Shown piece after piece: positions 6,508 through 9,564 of a DNA stretch of 9,564 bases. The notes beneath the pieces are model-generated. The model made no database searches. It saw only the letters and a program-made list of their open reading frames with translations, and was not told the DNA's origin. Made by a program: the position numbers and the translations under genes. Source of the stretch: Armatimonadota bacterium (GTDB taxonomy: Bacteria; Armatimonadota; Zipacnadia; Zipacnadales; UBA11051); assembly GCA_003542955.1 (NCBI GenBank), contig DPJP01000481.1:1-9564 (forward strand), read 5' to 3'. Numbering within the stretch: position 1 is the first letter of the stretch; each line of letters opens with the position of its first letter.

Positions 6508-7863
6508 ATGATCCCACTATCAGCAGGTGGTCATGCATTCCGTGTCATCGCGACTCTCATCGTTCTGACAGGCATGTTGGCGCTTGTCGGCTGTCACTCA
6601 TCAGGGGAAGACACGGCTGCCACCGGTATCGAGGGCCGCTCGGTCTCAACCTTGCAGGGTCCCCTGCTGGGCGACATGGATGGCGACGGCAATCCGGGCG
6701 TGGGGGATGCCATCGCCATACTGCGGATCGTGGTGGGGCTGGCCGAGTATAGCGCTTTCGCTGATGTGGACCAGAGCGGCGACGTCGGGGTCAACGATGC
6801 CATCCTCGTGCTGCGTTGCGTGGTCGGGCTCTTCCCGTGGCCGGTTGACAGCCCCGCGCAGCTATGGACCATAGAGATGACGCCGACCGAGGCGGACCTC
6901 GAGATCGGTGACACGCAGGAGATCACCGCCACGGGCCGCGACCAGCACGGGGAGCAGATTGAGTTCTCGCCGAACTGGGAAGTCACCGGTGACATCGGCA
7001 CGATAGACCCTGCCGCTGCCACCGCGCAGGTGCTCGAGTCAACATACGTCTTCACCGCCACCGCCGCCGGCGAGGGGACGGTCAGGTGCACTGACGGGAC
7101 GACGCAGATCGCGGGCCAGACCACAATCTCAGTCACCGACCCGAACGCCCAGGGGCCGCTGCGCAACATCTTCTTCCTCCATCACTCGACCGGGAACGGG
7201 TTCATCGAGGAGGGGGACATGCGCGGCACCATAGACGCAATCAACGGCGCCAATGGCACTGACTTCGTGTTCTGGGACCACGGGTACAACGGCGAGGGAC
7301 TGCGGAACCCGTTCGGCATCTGGACGGGCGACAGCTACGACATCCCCAATGACAACACCGACCCGGACGGTCTGCACGAGTTGTGGACCACCGACAACGA
7401 TGCCCGCAGGGAGATCATGGCCAACCACCAGGTGATCGTCTTCAAGTCATGCTTCCCGGCCTCCGCGATCGGCGACGAAGACCAGCTCAACCAGTACAGG
7501 ACATGGTTCCTGGCGATGCGTGACTACTTCGACCAGCACCCGGAGAAGCTGTTCATCCCGTGCACAACGCCGCCGCTGCACCGGATGGAGACCAATGCCG
7601 ACGATGCCGATCGTGCCCGCAGATGGTCGGAGTACCTGACGAGCAATGAGTACCTGGCAGGTCACCCGAACATCGTGGTGTATGATATCTTCAATATGCT
7701 CGCACGGGCCGATGACGGCAGCGCGACGGCCAACATGCTGCGGTATGAGTACGAGCAGACCCACGAGTGGGCGGAGTCGCACCCGAATCTGGCCGGCAAT
7801 CAGGCCGTCGGGCCCGACATGGCGAACTTCATCTGCGAGGCGGCGGTGAGCTACACGCCGTGA
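6508..7863 (+). CDS. Lipoprotein with N-terminal dockerin type I, Ig-like domain and SGNH-like hydrolase domain
   Basis: 451 residues. A lipoprotein signal ends in LALVG-C29 (lipobox LVGC), so the mature protein should be lipid-anchored. Residues 55-109 hold two dockerin type I half-repeats: GDMDGDG with D56, D58, D60, D67, and ADVDQSGD with D86, D88, S90, D97. Each is followed by a helix of the form AIxxLRxVVGL. Residues 119-211 look like a bacterial Ig-like domain (MTPTEADLEIGDTQEITATG). Residues 218-451 look like an SGNH/GDSL-type hydrolase: FFLHHSTG (H225, H226, S227), FKSCFPAS (312-319), IPCTTPPL, and a terminal SHPNLAG (H425) followed by MANFI, as in the His block of that superfamily. 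Role inferred: carbohydrate esterase or deacylase at the cell surface; S227 and H425 are candidate catalytic residues. No canonical GDS motif is present, so the enzyme class is tentative. The dockerin and lipobox are clearer. The DUF4855-like gene follows after 92 bases on the same strand, so co-transcription is plausible. Confidence 0.85.
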   Translation: MIPLSAGGHAFRVIATLIVLTGMLALVGCHSSGEDTAATGIEGRSVSTLQGPLLGDMDGDGNPGVGDAIAILRIVVGLAEYSAFADVDQSGDVGVNDAILVLRCVVGLFPWPVDSPAQLWTIEMTPTEADLEIGDTQEITATGRDQHGEQIEFSPNWEVTGDIGTIDPAAATAQVLESTYVFTATAAGEGTVRCTDGTTQIAGQTTISVTDPNAQGPLRNIFFLHHSTGNGFIEEGDMRGTIDAINGANGTDFVFWDHGYNGEGLRNPFGIWTGDSYDIPNDNTDPDGLHELWTTDNDARREIMANHQVIVFKSCFPASAIGDEDQLNQYRTWFLAMRDYFDQHPEKLFIPCTTPPLHRMETNADDADRARRWSEYLTSNEYLAGHPNIVVYDIFNMLARADDGSATANMLRYEYEQTHEWAESHPNLAGNQAVGPDMANFICEAAVSYTP

Positions 7864-7955
7864 GGCTACCCGGCGTGCACGGTGCGCGGGTCGGGTGCTA
7901 TTCCCCGAAACGCCAGTGCGCACAACGCATACATATCAACCAATCGGAGCACACA
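7864..7955 (+). other. Short spacer between the two plus-strand genes
   Basis: 92 bases with no ORF. The last 35 bases are AT-richer than the surroundings (CATACATATCAACCAATC). They could hold a -10-like element, but no -35 partner is clear and no terminator hairpin with a T-run follows the upstream stop. Read-through from the lipoprotein gene is possible. Confidence 0.4.
7946..7949 (+). promoter_or_regulatory. Ribosome binding site of the DUF4855-like gene
   Basis: GGAG lies six bases before the ATG at 7956-7958. It supports that codon over the in-frame ATG at 7767, which lies inside the preceding gene and has no leader-like residues. Confidence 0.65.
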
Positions 7956-9527
7956 ATGCGCGGACCGCTTCTCATAGCACTGCTCGCAGCAACTGTCACG
8001 GCACTTGCCCAGCCCGAGGGTGGGTGGAGGTACCAGCAGCCCCGGTCGGAGGGCACGGGCGGCATCGAGGACATGTGCCTGATCTACCACGGCATGCAGA
8101 GTCGCGTGCCGTGGACGAAGGACGCGCTGCTGCCATACGTGGCCTATCTCGACACGGCGGGCCGACCGCAGGACTGGCTGTTCGACAGCTTCCTGTTCAT
8201 CGAGTTCGCCAATGACGCGGGTGCGTATCTGCACCACTACTCCCCCGACGAGACGCAGCCGACACCGGCCGACTGGGTCTGGCTTGCCGACTGCTGGTTC
8301 CGCCCGGAGACGGGCCTCGTCGGCCTGGAGCAGGCTGTTGCCGAGGTCGGTGAAGCGCTGGGTGAGCCCGACCACACCGTGGGCGTGGTCATCACCATGC
8401 CCAACGCGCTGCGGGAACTGACCGAGTTCGGACGGCTGCCCGGCATCGACCGCGACCTGGACTTCAGCAAGCCCGATGACCAGCATGCGGCGACGGCGTG
8501 GTACATCGACCGCGTGCTGGCCGCCTGGGAGGCCGGTGGGTACCAGCACCTGAAGCTGCTCGGCTTCTACTGGCTGTCGGAGACGATCCCCACTGAGGAC
8601 TACGAACTCGTCAAGTGGGCATCGGACTACATCCATGAGCAGGGACGCCTTCTCTACTGGGTGCCGTATATCGGCGCTCGCGGCCTGTCGGACTGGCGCG
8701 ACATCGGCATCGACTGCACCATGCTGCAGCCCAACTACTTCTTCAACAAGGAGCTTCCGCTCTACCGGTTCCTGGTTGCGGCCAAGCGGGCTAACACAGT
8801 CGGCTGCGGCATCGAGATCGAGTTCGACCCCAAGGCGCTTGCCGACCCGGCGTTCACCGACCGCTACTACGCGTATTTCGATGCGGCGGTCAAGTACGGG
8901 TGGATGGAGGGCGCCGTGCTCGGCTATTACGAGGGCGGACGCGCGGTGAAGGACTTCCACGAGGGCGGCGAGCTGGGGAGGCAGCTCTACGATGACCTCT
9001 ACCGCTTTGTGAAGGGGACATACGAGCCCTCGGGGCGGACAGACCTGAGCGGGCTGGAGTTCGTCAGCCGCGACAACACCGGCAACCTGGCCCTGGCCAC
9101 CGCCGGCGCGAAGATACACGGCGGTCTGCGGCCCGATGGCATGCCGGAGCTGTGGCCGGAGAAGATCATCGATGGCGAGGTACTCGACTTCGGCGGAATG
9201 TACGGGTTCGGCTACTTCGCGTGGCCGGGCGGGTTTACCATCGAGCTGCCACAGCCTGCCACGGTGGGCCGCACACAGGTGATGCTGCACGATCTGGCCA
9301 ACCAGGCATTCCGCTACAGGGTCGAGACATCGCTGGACAACCAGGCATGGCAGCCTGCGGTGGACAAATCGGAGGGTGAGTGGCGGGGCTGGCAGGTCGA
9401 CGAGTTCGAGCCGCGGGAGGCGAAGTACATCCGCTTCACCGGCCTGCACAACGAGCTGAATGACCTGTTCCAGGTGGTCGAGTTTGAGGTGTATGAGGGG
9501 CGAGCGACGGTGATGCAGCAGCCGTAA
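7956..9527 (+). CDS. Secreted DUF4855-like protein with C-terminal discoidin-like domain
   Basis: 523 residues. Residues 1-18 are a signal peptide ending TALA. Residues 36-350 match my recollection of DUF4855: IEDMCLIYHG (37-46), FDSFLF, then FYWLSE (204-209), a WVPYIGARG segment, QPNYFFN (258-264) and GIEIEFD (285-291). Alternating hydrophobic strands and helices with acidic residues at strand ends suggest a TIM-barrel glycoside-hydrolase-like fold. E209, E287, E289 and D291 are candidate active-site acids (inference). Residues 364-520 look like a discoidin/F5-8-type (CBM32-like) sandwich: FGYFAWPGGFTIELPQPATVGR, RYRVETSLDNQAW, AKYIRFTGLHNE, FQVVEFEVYEG. No biochemical function is firmly established for DUF4855 to my knowledge. 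Role inferred: extracellular glycan processing, in line with the preceding lipoprotein. The stop is 15 bases before a copy of the palindromic repeat arm. Confidence 0.88.
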   Translation: MRGPLLIALLAATVTALAQPEGGWRYQQPRSEGTGGIEDMCLIYHGMQSRVPWTKDALLPYVAYLDTAGRPQDWLFDSFLFIEFANDAGAYLHHYSPDETQPTPADWVWLADCWFRPETGLVGLEQAVAEVGEALGEPDHTVGVVITMPNALRELTEFGRLPGIDRDLDFSKPDDQHAATAWYIDRVLAAWEAGGYQHLKLLGFYWLSETIPTEDYELVKWASDYIHEQGRLLYWVPYIGARGLSDWRDIGIDCTMLQPNYFFNKELPLYRFLVAAKRANTVGCGIEIEFDPKALADPAFTDRYYAYFDAAVKYGWMEGAVLGYYEGGRAVKDFHEGGELGRQLYDDLYRFVKGTYEPSGRTDLSGLEFVSRDNTGNLALATAGAKIHGGLRPDGMPELWPEKIIDGEVLDFGGMYGFGYFAWPGGFTIELPQPATVGRTQVMLHDLANQAFRYRVETSLDNQAWQPAVDKSEGEWRGWQVDEFEPREAKYIRFTGLHNELNDLFQVVEFEVYEGRATVMQQP

Positions 9528-9532
9528 CCCCG

Positions 9533-9542
9533 TGCCGCGGCA
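9533..9542. repeat. 10-bp perfect palindrome after the DUF4855-like gene
   Basis: TGCCGCGGCA reads identically on both strands, five bases after the TAA and just before the repeat arm. It may be chance in GC-rich DNA or part of the repeat boundary. No T-run is visible. Confidence 0.35.
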
Positions 9543-9564
9543 GGCCTCACCCCCTTCCCCTCTC
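9543..9564. repeat. Partial second copy of the nested palindromic repeat (cut by window edge)
   Basis: GGCCTCACCCCC followed by TTCCCCTCTC matches the left outer arm of the 4479-4681 element (GGCCTCACCCCCCTGCCCCCCTCTC), apart from shorter C runs and one T/G change. Relative to the gene just upstream it has the same orientation and nearly the same distance as the other copy: it starts 15 bases after this stop, against 11 bases after the LamG gene's stop. Confidence 0.65.

Noticed and set aside
7866..9449. Minus-strand 527-codon open frame
   Set aside because: Antisense shadow of the DUF4855-like gene, which has a signal peptide, ribosome binding site and coherent domains.
1..9564. CRISPR array, defence system, tRNA or rRNA, phage genes
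   Set aside because: No regularly spaced direct repeats, cloverleaf-like sequences or recognisable nuclease, Cas, integrase or structural phage motifs were seen on either strand.

Overview
The window is GC-rich and bacterial, and its architecture is that of an environmental carbohydrate-active exoproteome. Four long genes fill almost all of it, and each encodes an exported protein: three have a cleavable signal peptide and one has a lipoprotein signal. Modules seen are CBM4/9-like, LamG (concanavalin-like), dockerin type I, Ig-like, DUF4855-like, discoidin-like and beta-propeller with FG-GAP motifs. Such combinations are typical of Planctomycetota, Armatimonadota, Hydrogenedentota and similar lineages. 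The phylum cannot be fixed without a marker gene. All family assignments here are by eye from motifs and were not searched.

Layout. Positions 1-4422, minus strand: the N-terminal 1474 codons of a giant multidomain secreted protein (CBM-like, alpha-glucuronidase-N-like, heparinase-like alpha/alpha toroid plus beta-sandwich, second CBM-like, beta-propeller). It runs off the left edge. Positions 4423-4692: an intergenic gap almost filled by a 203-bp element of nested inverted repeats containing a perfect 17-bp hairpin. Positions 4693-6348, minus: a secreted LamG domain split by an inserted seven-repeat beta-propeller. Positions 6349-6507: the divergent intergenic region. Positions 6508-7863, plus: a lipoprotein with a dockerin, an Ig-like domain and an SGNH-like hydrolase domain. 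Positions 7956-9527, plus: a secreted DUF4855-like protein with a C-terminal discoidin-like domain. Just after its stop, a second copy of the arm of the 4479-4681 repeat begins and is cut by the right edge.

Taken together the genes suggest a locus for recognising and breaking down extracellular glycans: a lyase/hydrolase-like giant enzyme, a putative deacylating lipoprotein, a putative TIM-barrel glycosidase and a lectin-like propeller protein. No transporter, regulator or sigma/anti-sigma pair is visible, so co-regulation is inferred only from adjacency. I see no defence system, CRISPR array, RNA gene, integrase or transposase. The least ordinary items are the LamG-hosted propeller with a visible velcro-closure pattern, and the nested palindromic repeat that follows two stop codons in the same orientation.
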